The notes under the pieces are model-generated. The model saw only the letters and a program-made list of their open reading frames with translations. It was not told the DNA's origin and searched no databases. From positions 248,001-312,000 of the forward strand of contig JAVXUO010003142.1 in NCBI GenBank assembly GCA_033065855.1: DNA of 64,000 nt, read 5' to 3'. This stretch comes from Escallonia rubra. Lineage: Eukaryota; Streptophyta; Magnoliopsida; Escalloniales; Escalloniaceae. Positions 10,851 through 23,200 of this stretch are shown here, piece by piece; positions within the stretch are counted from its first letter, which is position 1, and each line of letters starts with the position of its first letter. A program made the translations under genes and the position numbers.

Positions 10851-12429
10851 TATGAAAATTTTCTAAAACATTTTGCAAAGTCAACGGTTGCACATATTTA
10901 GGGACGAAGGGAGTATCTTATTTGCATTAACAACCTCCTAAGCATGCGCATCAGTAGCGTCCAAGATCGACTTTGGCAGCAGAAATTAATGCTATGTGGT
11001 CTTTTCTTCAGTCTAGATTACTCTTACGAGGAGAAGAGTCAAAAGTCCCTCAGTTTTCACTTCAAGCAAGGATATAATCAGGATTAGTCCAGCATCCCAT
11101 ATACACTATGTGATCTCTTCATAAGATGCTTAATTGACACTACCTCGCGTCATTTCTTCAAAATCTCAAACCTTAACACTGCAGTAACAGCATAGCTGAA
11201 TCTTTTTTCCGTCAATTCCTATGGTTAGAACCAAAAATAGCTGTTCTTGGGCTACTGTCCAAACGACTGCTTTCCAGTATCTAACATATATCCTAGAAGT
11301 GCCCAATTGACCAAGGCTGCAAATTGAACACCAAAACAAGTTTCTATTTAAAACATCTCGTGACAACTAAACAAGTTTCTATTTAAAACATCTCGTGACA
11401 ATTTTCCTGGAACTTTTATAAGTCCCAAGTCTGTAGTTTCTCTTCTATCAGCTATTATATAACCTCTTATACTTCAACACATCCCATTTTGGTGCGGTGC
11501 AACCTAAATTTTCTGAGGTTGTCCGGTGCTGTTTACGTATCAAAATGCAGAGCACAAGAGTTCATCTTTAATTAGCTACATTATGGTATCAGCATGGTAA
11601 CTAATGAAGACTTTTTGGCTAAGTTTAAAGCAGTCTCAAGATTATGATGCTACTAAGTTAACAGTCAATTAGCAAGCTGTAGAACTATGGACCAAATAAA
11701 ATAATGCAACGAAGCATCGGCGGCCACTTATATGCACTCTTCAAAATGCATCAAGTGGATAAGGGTCTGGTATATGTGTCCAAGACTACTAATTAAATGG
11801 ATCTGACAATATCTCGCCAACATGCATATCTAGTAACTAAAGGTTATTACAAAGTTGGATAGAAAACTATCTTATTCGATTCTTTATCTCAAAGTTGCTT
11901 TGGAATGAGTGATCTTCCAGTTTGAACACCAGATGTTACACCATTTTAACTCGGAATGAATAAAAGATAATAATAGGTATCAACTAATTAAAGAAGCTTT
12001 TTCCGATTTCGAACTTTGAAGAACCCAACGATCCGCATGTGCGAAGACCGTGTACCATACACTCGACAAGCCATTATTCAACTTTAGAAAACTTTGGGGG
12101 CTCCATTCCCAGGAAAAAACTTATTGTAACAGCTACTATTCTATGATAGGTTATTGTTTCTACAAGCGCTGTTCAAACACATAAGGGCCCACAACTTGCA
12201 CATTTACCTTCAATCTCTTGAGAATCTGCACAGAGGTATAAACTTTTTTTTCTCACAATCCTAATAATTTTGCTTCCCGATTTACTATCAATCAAGCTCA
12301 AAACAGAAATAACTATGTAGTTGACTGACATTGTAATAGCACACAGCAATGAAACTGTTATCATGACTCATGAGGAGTAACAAGACATTGAATATCTTGG
12401 GCATTAGTCATCCTCAATCACTACACAGA
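10851..12429. other. AT-rich stretch without a recognisable gene
   Basis: I see no coding signal on either strand. A possible single Stowaway-type end (GGGACGAAGGGAGTA, complement of a TACTCCCTTCGTCCC terminus) lies at about 10899-10915, without a clear partner. A 36-bp direct duplication containing CAAGTTTCTATTTAAAACAT lies at 11334-11402. The stretch may be intronic if the PSI1-like gene continues to the left, but nothing proves that. Confidence 0.4.
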
Positions 12430-12799
12430 CCTTTTCTCTTTTGGTAAGTATTAGTATTCACAAAAAAAAAGGGCCAATCAAGGGGCCAACTCCATTTACA
12501 AAAAGTACATATCCAGCAAGAGGAGCACAGGCAGAATCTATCCAAAAAAGCTATGAGGCTTCATTAGATCTATAATCGTCCTCAGCCCAGCTGTGAAGAG
12601 TGAACAAAGAAAATATCCTTCAACTTCAGTAAGGTAAATCCAAGCCCTCAAAAGCTCTACTATCTCTTTCCTTCCAAATGCACCAGAACAGACAAAGGGG
12701 AATCAAACCCCACAGTTTCCTAAGCTCCTTCTCCTGGACATAGTCCAGCTCCCAAAGAATTCTAAAACATCACCCGGCTCAGCTCAAGAAGATTGAAAA

Positions 12800-15700
12800 T
12801 CAAATGCTAAACTTCGTAGGCAAATGGACAATGCAAAAGAAGATGGGCCACAGATTCGCCTGCTTGTTTACACATAAAAGGCCAACATCAATTATCTTTC
12901 GCTTTTGTAAATTATCCCCCGTCAAAATACCATTTCTGGCTGCTTCCCAAGAGAAAAAACATACTCTGGAGGGAGCCAAGGACCTCCAAATGGTCTTCCA
13001 AGGAAAAGAAGAATCAACAGCAGCCAATAGGACTTCACCAAAAACATGCCCTTACGACTTCCTTTCCAGACCACCCAATCGTCCTCCCCTCTACGTACCT
13101 TTGAAGAATAAAGCAGCCCTAAGAAGGCAGAAACTGAATTCATCTCCCAATCCTCAAATATCTCCTGAAAATGGGATTCCAAGAGCCATTCTCCTGAAGA
13201 ACTAACGCCTCCGCCACCGAAGCCTCGCGATTACATGCAATACAAAATAAACCGGCGAAAGATTTAAAGAGCTCCTCCTCCCCACACCACAAATCATGCC
13301 AAAAACTCACGCTACCGTTGTTTCCCACCTCAAAGCAACAATGCTTCATAAAGGTGTGCAATTCCTTGCAAATGACTAAGGCCAACAGGTCTCGAATTTT
13401 CCACAGGAACTAAAACCGTCAACTCTCAAATTTTCCTACCACAACTCTTCTCCATAAAGAATCCCGCTCACACGTATATCTCCAAAGCCACTTTCCCAGA
13501 AAAGAACGACTAAAGGGAATGAGATCCTTGACACCTAAACCACCATTTTGGACCGGAGAGCACACAGCTTTCCACTCAACTAAATGAATTTCCTTTCTTT
13601 CACCGAACCTTCCCATAAAAACACTCTTTCCAACTTCTACAGCCTCTTAGCAACCGAAGCAGGCATCCCCATCGATGACAAATAATAGGAGCGGAGGCTG
13701 CACAAAACGCTTTTAGTAAGGGTACTTCTGCCTCCCTTAGAAAGGAACTGCTTCTTCCAATGTGCTAAACGCTTTTGAGTTCGTTCAATAACCGGGTTCA
13801 AACATGACTTATTTCTAAACAAAGTTCCTAATGGAACACTCGAGTAAGAGAACGGAAGACTGCCTACTCGGCATCAAAATGACTGAGCAAGACACATAAC
13901 ATCAGGAACATTACCAACCGGGATGAGCTCACTTTTAGTGACATTCACATTAAGACCCGAACATGCCTGAAGAAATAAGAGAATCAACTGAAGATACCTC
14001 AACTAAGACTCCTCCGCGTCGCAAAAAATGATTGTATCATCGGCAAACAGTAAGAAATCTGAACGCCCAACTCCGATGAATCAGCCACTAAAAAGCCCTT
14101 AAAGAAGCCGCCTTCAACTGGCTCAAGGCTTCCATTACAGTTAAGAACAAAAAAGTCGATAAAGAGTCGCCTTGGCGAAGACCCCTTGAAGCAGAAAAGA
14201 TGCCCGCTTGGGAACCATTCAGCTGAACTGAAAAATTAGCTGTTGAAATGCAAAACTTTATCCACGATCTCCATCTACCACCAAAGCCCATCCTTTCCAG
14301 TAAGTACAACAAAAACTCCCAGTTAACGTCATCATAGGCTTTTTCCACATCCAATTTACACAAAAGCCAAGTGGATCTCCACCTACCACCAAAGCCCATC
14401 CTTTCGATTAAGGACAACAAAAACTCCCGGTTAAGGTGATCATAGGCTTGGATCTCCATCTACCACCAAAGCCCATCCTTCCCATTGAGTACAACAAAAC
14501 CTCCCGGTTAATGTGACCATAGGCTTTTTCCTCATCCAATTCACACACAAGCCCAGGCAAGCCCGCTCTTATCCTGGAATCCACACATTCCTTAGCAATA
14601 AGAACAGCATTCAGAATCTGCCAGCTTCCAGCAAACAAATCCTGTGACTCAGAAATAACATAACCCATGATCTTTCAAAGTCTGCGAGCTAGCATTTTGG
14701 AGAGTAACTTCTACACGCTCCCCAATAAACTGAGGGGCTAAAATCATTGATATCCAGAGCACATCTTTTCTTGCGGATCAAACATAAAAATGCAGCAGTA
14801 AGGCTACTTTTAAAACTCCTAGGTTTGACGAAAACTCGAAAAATGCCAAGACATCATGCTTATTAATAGGCCAACATTTTGGAAAAACGCAAAATTAAAG
14901 CCATAGGGACCAGGGGACTTGTCTCCACGCATGGACTTAAGTGCCCCCACAATCTTTTCCTCCTCAAAAGGGGCCTGGAGAGAAACACTAAAATCCTGCC
15001 CAAGGACCGGAAAGCTCACACCATCAAGACGAAGGCGCCACTGATCAGGCAGGCTCAGCCAGCAGCCTCTGGTAGAAGCCTACAATTTCCTCTTTGATGT
15101 AGTTAACCAAAGAAAACTCCACACCAGTCGACCACAATCCTCCCGATCTGATTAAAACCTTCTGGAAATTAGCAACTCCGTGGAAAAATCTGGTATTACG
15201 GTCTCCCTACTTGATTTTTGTCTCCAAAACATGTCCTCGGACAAAAGAAGATGGTTAGCTTCTAATTTCACATCCAAACGTTGCGAAGACTCCTCAGTGA
15301 ACAAGGGCCTCCAAACTTCCAAAAGATTAATTTCCTGAATATTAGAAAGAACCCTAGACAATCTCAGCTCAACCCTCCCTAAGATCTCCTTATTCCACTT
15401 CCTAAGGTTCAACTTTTACAAATTCGATTTCAGAAAACCCTGACTCTTTAAGCCACGTGTTTTCGAACCTGATGGGGGAGTTACCTCGACGAAGCCATCC
15501 ACTATCAAGAAGTGAAGGAACATGATCAGAAATAACACGAGGTAACAAGATTGAGTGACACCCATAAACCTCTCTTCCCAATCTGGTGACATCAAAAATC
15601 GATAAATTCTGGAACAAGATCGATTGAGCAACCCATGCAACCACATGAAAGAGCCTCCTTCCAAAGGAAGATCAACTAACTCCATCCTATCAATAAAATT

Positions 15701-16199
15701 ATCAAATTCCTTCATATTCCGAGACACTTGGAGACAAGCAAGCTTTTCGTGAGGAAACGAAGAACGCTGAAATCACCACCAATACACCAAGGACGATCCC
15801 ACCTCTGGTTTACCAAAGACAATTCATGCCAAAGGTCTCTATCCTTGCTAACCTTGCCCAGACCGTAAAACCCCAGAAAAAACCCAAGTAAAGTTCCCAT
15901 CGACTACCTTCAGCAAACAGGAAACTGAATGCAAACCAATAGCGACATCCACCTTCATAAAAACACAGATGTCCCACACTGTAAGACCCTTGACGCACCC
16001 ATTGCGTCCAAAGTAACCCAATCAGCCCATCTAGTACCAACAAAGGATCTATGTCCTGTAGAGACGTAGATACCACTATGGTCTCCAGAATAGAAACAAT
16101 GTTAGGATGCCATCTATTTATAAATGAAGCTTTCACAATCATCTTTTTCCTCCTACCATTAAGACCCCACACCTTCCAAGATATGCTCCTCAAATGCAT
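12800..16199 (-). pseudogene. LINE ORF2 (endonuclease / reverse transcriptase) pseudogene
   Basis: The start at 16199 reads MHLRSISWKVWGLNGRRKK, where the usual W-N-x-R-G of the apurinic-type endonuclease has become W-K-V-W-G. Endonuclease-like frames follow to about 15400. The polymerase has DKSPGPYGFNFAFFQ (about 14930), [15 protein letters not shown] (about 14180) and an intact F-A-D-D box (about 14040). A zf-RVT-like SWEAARNGILTGDNLQKR lies near 12940. Breaks are frequent. The region coding KAYDHxNxEFLL..MGFGGRWRS is present three times in a row (14265-14556), an abnormal internal expansion. Confidence 0.8.
14265..14556 (-). repeat. Tandem triplication inside the LINE reverse transcriptase
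   Basis: Three copies of about 80-105 bp follow each other at 14265-14372, 14373-14451 and 14452-14556. Each contains GATCTCCATCTACCACC or GATCTCCACCTACCACC, then AAAGCCCATCCTT. All three code the same motif on the minus strand. Confidence 0.75.
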
Positions 16200-16406
16200 G
16201 ATGAAAGAATGATTAAAGCAAGGCCAATCACCCCATCTCTAACTGCACCCAAGCTCCTTCCTGCCGTGAATCGTAATCACTACTACAATTTTTTGAAACT
16301 GTGCGTCCTTCATAGCTTTCGAGCGCCATGCATTGCGTCGATTACCCACCTGCTCACCACCACCACCACTACTCTTTTCAATTTCTAGAAGAAGGTCAGT
16401 AAGTAG

Positions 16407-17344
16407 GGGTCTGTTTGGTAACACTTTCAGTTTCAGTTTTTTTTTGGAAGAAAACTGGAAAGAGTTGTGGTTTAGAGTTTATTTTTTCAAAAAACAGAAA
16501 AGAGCAAGCGTTTGACATCACCGCTCTTTAGGGTTTTTTTTTTTAAAATATACAATTACTCCATGCCGGCAATACCTGTCGGCATCACCCATCAGCAACT
16601 CGCAACACCCTCCACCGCACAACAACCTACGGCAACCCACAAATCTGTCCATCACCGCCGGCAACTCGCAACACCCACCACCGCACAACAACCTACGGCA
16701 AACCACAAATCTGTCCGCCACCTAGAGCACCACCGCACCAATCAAATCTGTCAATCACGCCAACCCACCACCGCCGGCCACGAAGGCAACCATTTGCCGA
16801 TGTAAATCCAGCACAACCACAACAACCTACGGCAACCCACAGCCACCCACAACAACGTACCGGTACAACGACGACCACCGACCGCCACCAAGCCCAACCG
16901 TACGAGACCCATCTCCAATGGCAGATCGGCAGAGGCCGCCAGTTTCGGAAGGTACCGATTCCCAGGAATTGGTCGCAACCACTCCAATGGTTGTGTTCAT
17001 CTTGGACCGAAGAGTGGCCGGTGGAGGCGGTGACGGCGACGGGCTGTGGAGTCTGTGGTGATGAAAGAGGTGAAGAAGGGTTTTATACCCAGAGCGAAAA
17101 AATGGAAAGATGTTGCTAGTGAGGCTCAAAGCCTCAACCTCATTTAACGAGCCTCAACCCCGTGTGAAAAAGAGCCAAAAAAAAGAGCTCCGAGCTCTTT
17201 TCAGAAATGGGCAAGAGTTTAAAAACTCTTGGACCCTTTTTAAAAAGAGAACCCAACCAAACACCCTAACTGTTATGGGCTTTTGCAAAAAAAAAAAAAA
17301 AGTGGGCCAAAAAAGAGCAAAAAAAAAGAGTGTCAAACGGCCCC
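16407..17344. mobile_element. Non-autonomous terminal-inverted-repeat element nested in the LINE
   Basis: The left end reads GGGTCTGTTTGGTAACACTTT and the right end, reversed, GGGGCCGTTTGACACTCTTT. Both are flanked by TAG (16404-16406 and 17345-17347), a possible 3-bp target duplication. The interior has a repeated block around CCGGCAACTCGCAACACCC (about 16600 and 16660) and T- or A-rich subterminal zones with many AAAAGAG motifs. No transposase is visible. The short duplication and GGG..GTTTGG ends suggest PIF/Harbinger, but hAT is possible. Confidence 0.6.
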
Positions 17345-19460
17345 TAGGTGTTCAAAGTCATCCATCAAAACCCCCAGAAACTGCCTGAACCCCTTAACAT
17401 GCTTCCTAACCCAGGGGGAATGATCCTCCCTTACACCAAGCCCAGACCCCCTCTTGCTAGGTGCCTCAGTCCCTACCTCCGGTAAAACAAAATGCAAAGG
17501 CGCAACTGTTTCTAAAGGGACCAATTTAAGACACGATTCCCCGGGATTTTGAGCTCTACGTTTGCCTAACTCCCTGCTGACTACCACTGAAGGCCTCAGA
17601 GGAGTCCCAAAAAGTCTGACCGCCAAAGAATCCCCATCACAATCAGAAGAAAAAGCAGAACTCAACTCTGCCTCATAAGCCCCATCACACCTTTCCTAGA
17701 GCGATCCAAGCAGTCAAAAGGGCCATCACTTCTACAAAGCACCTCTTCGCCGTTGTCGCCACAGCCAGGCTAATTTCCCGATGACCAAGCACATCGCCTT
17801 TGGTCTCACTCCACAAAATTCTGTTCCACCCAAAACGATTTACCAGAATGATCTAGAAACCCCGAGGAAGAAGAAGAAGAGCATAGAGAGCGTCAGCACC
17901 TCCCGACACTGACTGACTATGGGTTATCAAGGACTGCGCACAAACCTGAGAAGAGGAAGAAGCGAAGAACTTTCTGAAGCCTGGACAGAATCAGCTCGAC
18001 AATTAGGTATGGAACCAGATTCTATGACCAAGGGCCTAGACATCTACGGCCTATAAATACAAGGAATGATGGTCTTGAATGAACCAAGAGCCTTCAACAG
18101 ATCTAAAAAGGAATTAACCTGAACCAGCCTACAAACAGGCCTAACAGCTTATGGACAGGAAAAGGCCCAAATACTATGACGATGATACTCACCAGGCCCA
18201 ACTCCTTTAGTCCACAAACATAACCCATGACCTTTAGTAGAAAAAGAAGAGTTTTTGAGCCCGGCCAAAAGGACCTTTATACAAACCCACCTCCATGTTA
18301 AACCTGGCACGTGGCTTGACCAACTGTCTCTTTCGCCAGCAATCGAAACGCTCTTCTTCTTCGTGTAAAAGACACGTCATATAACCCAGATCAATAGAGG
18401 AAACTCTACTTGAAGAGGCATCCCAGAAATCACAAGTAGTAGTCGATTGAACCCAGATGGGGACCTGGTATCTTAACCCTTCACACCGAAGCTAACTGTA
18501 GCTGGAATACGAATACCTGCTCCCACCTCCAGGCAAGCCCACCTCATATCAGGTTTGCCCACTTTAGCTTCATCTACCTGAATAAAACCTCCACATTTAT
18601 CCCCAATTTATGCCAGATCATTCCCCCCCCCCCCCCTCCCCTCCTTCCTCCTTCTCACTGCTCCAGTCCAGACGGATATCGGCCGACAATTACCACGGAA
18701 AGATACAACCAAAGGATTCCATAGCTCTAACGGGATGGCTGCAACATTAGACTTCAATCCTTATGCTTCAGCAACCTTGAAACGGGAACTCATACAGGAT
18801 AAAACACCATCCAAAACAACATGTACACCACCTGCCAATTTCCACTTCTGTTAAACCAAGATTGCATCTCCGTATAAGATGATGCAGGAGCCCTTAAATC
18901 CTCCACCCTGCCCACTAAAAATCTACGCAGAAAATCACACCGATCCTTAAACTAGTCATCATCAACTTCACAATCTACTGAGATACCCGACTTCGTCGAC
19001 CTAATCTCAAGGGGGAGAGCAAGAAATGCTTGCAACATCCAGACTGGACTTCCGCAAGGCGGGAGATGAGGTCGAAGAAAGTTAATTACCACCTGAAAAC
19101 CTTTGATCTTATCGGCGACAGAAACCCACCCATTCTTCCGGTCAGATTCAGGTATCAATACATAACTACCACCGCAACCAAAAGTCCCTCAACCCACAGA
19201 AACCTCCCTTCGGAATTGGAAACCAAATTAACCGATAAAGCTCTATTCTTTCCCCAAAGCTTTCTTTGAAATCTCTTGTGAGCCCTAGAGGCTTCTTCTA
19301 GACATTTACAGAACCAAGACACTGCATCCTTCCACAAGCAAACCTCCTGACTACCCCTCTGCCTTTTTCCACCAGCCAAAAACCAGCCAGGGGAATTCCA
19401 CTTGATCAAATCGAAAGTCTTCCAGCTCAACTGGAACACAAGCGATCTAGGAGCGGACAT
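17333..19460 (-). pseudogene. LINE ORF1 (DUF4283-type nucleic-acid-binding) pseudogene
   Basis: The frame starting at 19460 (MSAPRSLVFQLSWKTFDL) and the frame at 19158-18952 (PESDRKNGWVSVADKIKGF) resemble the N-terminal part of plant LINE ORF1 proteins, which bind nucleic acid and carry DUF4283 and a zinc knuckle. The rest to 17333 is hydrophilic and broken into short frames; I could not find an intact CCHC knuckle. A poly-C run lies at about 18626-18640. It precedes ORF2 on the same strand. The family call is inference from position and these motifs. Confidence 0.5.
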
Positions 19461-19470
19461 GAGATTGTCC

Positions 19471-20290
19471 TAACACCAATGCCTTATTTTATTGGAACAT
19501 TCTACTCTGCATACTTCAATAAATCAGTTGTAGGGATAGTCATACTCTTAGAAAGTTCGTATGCAGTTCAACTTTCTCATATTAGATGAATCATTCTATT
19601 CATTCTCGAGTATCAAGTCTCTCCAAAAGTTCTTACTGCTTACTGCCTGGCCTAAATGGTTTGTTATTGGGTTGAATGCAACCGCTGCAATCAATGGTGC
19701 TCCGGCCGGCGACTAGGTAGGGTGTGACGGTGGATAAGGGGCTGAGCTAGGGTTTTGGCGATAGGCGGTGGATGGTGGCCTGGGTGGTGATTTTGGCAGA
19801 ATGGATGAAATGTGGCGTTTGGAAGTTTTTTGGGCTGTTCGGTAATTACACAAACTTTGTTACCCTGATATAGATAATTCACCTTATAGCATTCCTTCCA
19901 CAATAATTCTAAGGGGCATCCAAGACAAGCAAGTAAAAAGGCCAGAGAAAGCATCGTTAAGATACAATTAGCAGCATCACGAGCTTCTTTGCCATGGACA
20001 TAGCATGCACTAGAGCAGTATGAAGTCAGTTCTTCACTTGTAGGATTCTTTTCAAAGAACCAATATGGATAGTTCTTTGTTATGAGCTCTCTATTTCCTT
20101 TAGAATTGCATAGGGTAGAACAAGAACTTCAATAGTTTAAAATCTACTTGCATCAAAATATTAGCAATGACAGCATGTTATAGTATCTCGAGTCATTTTA
20201 ATCCAGTGACTTGTTCGTCTTGAGGATCAGTGAACTAATGAAGAATACAGCTAGTCAATTGAAGTATTAAACAAGGGTAGAGTGCGTCAC
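19471..20290 (-). other. Region below the fifth PSI1-like exon, with one coding-like segment
   Basis: On the minus strand a frame from about 20096 to 19882 is open for over 70 codons. It contains NYPYWFFEKNPTSEEL, YCSSACYVHGKEARDAANC and LSLAFLLACLGCPLELLWKE, ending at AAG|GTGAAT, a good splice donor. A possible acceptor (CTAAAG|GA) would join in phase to the fifth PSI1-like exon. The residues do not look like the expected DUF668 part of that family and I do not recognise them. It could be an exon of another gene or a captured fragment. Confidence 0.35.
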
Positions 20291-23200
20291 CTCTCTGAGT
20301 GGCATTAAAACTATCCACTTCTTGAAGCTTATGCTGATGATCTTGCTCCAGTCTATCCAATATATGTAACTCATGGTACAATTCCTGTGGTTAAAAGTAT
20401 TCAATGTTTTGCTTCTAAAATTAAAAGTCCCTATGCCTCACTAGCTACTTTGCATAAACCTTAATGTTGGAAAACAGTCGGTCAACTCTGCAGTAACTAA
20501 CATTGATAAACATTTAATGCATGTTAATGGCATCAAGTACGCGCTATCCAAATCTGAATGGATAAAACTTGGTGCGGTCAGAATGGTGCATGCGGTGGTG
20601 ACTTGTAGTGAGGGAAGTGGCAGACCCCATTGCTATTGCTAGATGACTTGTATCTTTTTCTGGTCTGTTCCTACATTTTCTACACAACAGGCATAATTTG
20701 ACGTCTGAAAAGTTCAGTTCCCATGTATTCACTGTTAAATGATTCCAGCTTACATACATGTTCACGACTCAAATGTACATGTTATTGAAATCCTAAAATG
20801 CCATTAGTCTCTCCAAACATCTCCTTGGACTGAAATATTCAAACAGCTATCTGAGTATATGCAAGGTTAGCTATTATGTTAACACGGATGTAAAATTTCA
20901 TATCATATCCAAAATAATTCACTTCAACTAACTTACTATCTAGAAATAGATATGGCCTTTATCAAATTTATGGTACCACTTTGTCCAACTTCTTCCTCTT
21001 CTTTTAGCTCTCATTAAGAAAGGGTATAAAGCTTTCTTGATATTTGTATGGCCCTTTGGACCTGAACTAGAAAAGTAATGACGCCTTTTAATAGTAGAAG
21101 TATACTAACAGCTGTATATTGGACTAAGGTCATCAATTGCTGCGTCACCAAATCTGCTTCTTCCTTCAACAATTTTGGAGGATCTCTGCTATGTCTGGAA
21201 AATCAACATGAGCAATCACTAAGAGAAAGTGCGGTAAACACATGTCATCACTAGAAGAGAATATGCAATGAATTACTTCTCAAAATAACGGTCCAAGTTG
21301 TGCCATTGAGGGTCTTTACACCGGTTTCCAAAACGGATCACTTCGACTGAAAAAATTTTCAACTCTTCCCTGTGTACATGTCCACAAATCCATAATTTGT
21401 TACATCATTGAAAAGAAAATAAAGAGTACAACGTAAGCATTAAGAACAGGCTTATAATGGCAGGAACTGTAGGAATAGATTCATGCTTTTGTATAATACA
21501 AACCTTTTGTCAGCGGCAACAATTCTTAAGAGTTCATCCGTGTCTTTTGAAACTAAAAGTTGTACACCTTCGGAAGGAAGCACCTTTTCTTTTAATTGCC
21601 GTATGCTTCTTTTTGAAAGAGATTGCATAAGACTGTAGCCCTTCACAATTGTGTTGGCAACCTCAAACGCTAAAATTGAGAGTTCATTGCCTTTGGTCGT
21701 GGGCCCAGAAACAAACCCGCCTCCAGAGTTCAAATTAGTCATGCTACTCCCAAGGGTGTCCAAGACCTCCGCAGCCTTTTCAAGCCCAAGGGTACCAGCT
21801 CTGCCTAATCGTGAACTGACTTCTGAACCCTACAACACGACAGCACTGATACAGTTACTTGATAGCATGATCTCTTCAGAATAGTTAACTTGTTGCAATC
21901 TGTGATCTTTTAGTTGTGGAATTCGGTATTTGGTAGAAAACAAAGCAACCCTATCTTACTACACAAGAACCTCCCATTATTTAAATCAATCATCGGAGCA
22001 TAAAGTTGAGAAACATCAGAATTACAAAACTTAGACAAAAAGTATACGAGGCCCTTGAAGAAGAACTCACAATACCGGATTCTACTTATCAACATATACC
22101 AGGCTCTGTAACATGAAACAGATATTAGTTGCAAGAACCTCCTCTACTAGCACCATTCCGGACCCAAGAACCCACACCCGCTCCCTGCGCCCACCAACAG
22201 AACTTCTTTACTAGTGACGCTCCTCCTAAACTTTGCAACTGCTCCCGCTCCCACATTCGCTTCATGCAAAAAAGAAACAGCTAAGCCTCAAGATCAAGCC
22301 ATCGCTTCTTCAACTGTGAGATCACAGGAAAAATTAATATGACAGTGATTCCATCTGGCCCTCTGCAGTCCAAATCCTTCGTTGGTAAACCCAAATTTGG
22401 CATCACTGCTCTAAGTAGGCCTAGCAGTTGACTCCAGCCCCAGTCCACGTCATCCATCCAACAAGAATGCCAATTTTAATTAGCATTAACCAGACGCACT
22501 TTGGGAAATCATAATTATAGCCTGCTGCCAGCCCAAGGAACCTTTGTTAACAAGCCCTTGTATGCAAAAAAATTAAAATACAAATTGAGATAACTTATAA
22601 GTTGCCCCTACCCGATACACCTTGCTAGTGCACACCAGTTATCATCCTTAACTTATGATCTGAACATGTACTGGGTTTTTCCCTCTATTCGCAGATGGAA
22701 ATAGAGACACATAGGAATAACCTAAACTCCACAGGAACATGGAGCACTGTGGGGATATCACTTCACGTACGATGCTAGACGCTCTCGCCCATCTCAGATG
22801 ACCCTCCTGGCCAAGTCTTCATCCACCCTAAAAAGCTCGCACTCTTCATTCCAAATCCTTGAGGACCTCAAAGTTACTCACTTGGCACTAAAGGCCCGTG
22901 ACCCTGATCACATCCCGGGGCTATCTGTTGCCAAAGTAGGAGCTAACCTGCCCATAGTACTAGCACTTGCAGAACTAACTCAGCCTCAATATACCAGTGA
23001 AGCCCAGTGCGGGAGGCTCTTAGCATTGCAGGCCTAGCAACGATCAGACGTAACAAGCCCAAACCAAACAATACGCTCCACCATCCTTGTCATTCTAGAA
23101 AGAATAGTGTTCTTCGAGCACCTCCCTCTGGAGAAAGAAGCCTGTAAACTCCTCCACGTTCCACCACCTCTCCAGAGGGACAATCAAAGCATTCCTTAAT

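Larger units (their letters stand above)
12430..19470 (-). mobile_element. LINE (non-LTR retrotransposon), minus strand, degenerate and split by another element
   Basis: ORF1-like protein (19460-17333), then endonuclease (16199-15400), reverse transcriptase (15100-13900) and a C-terminal zf-RVT region (13200-12800) are laid out on the minus strand in the order of plant L1-type LINEs. The 3' end is near 12430, where the minus strand reads AATACTAATACTTACC followed by an A-rich run, a usual plant LINE tail. A 0.94-kb terminal-inverted-repeat element sits at 16407-17344 between the two ORFs. All frames have stops or frameshifts. It lies on the same strand as the PSI1-like gene, beyond its last visible exon. 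Confidence 0.8.
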
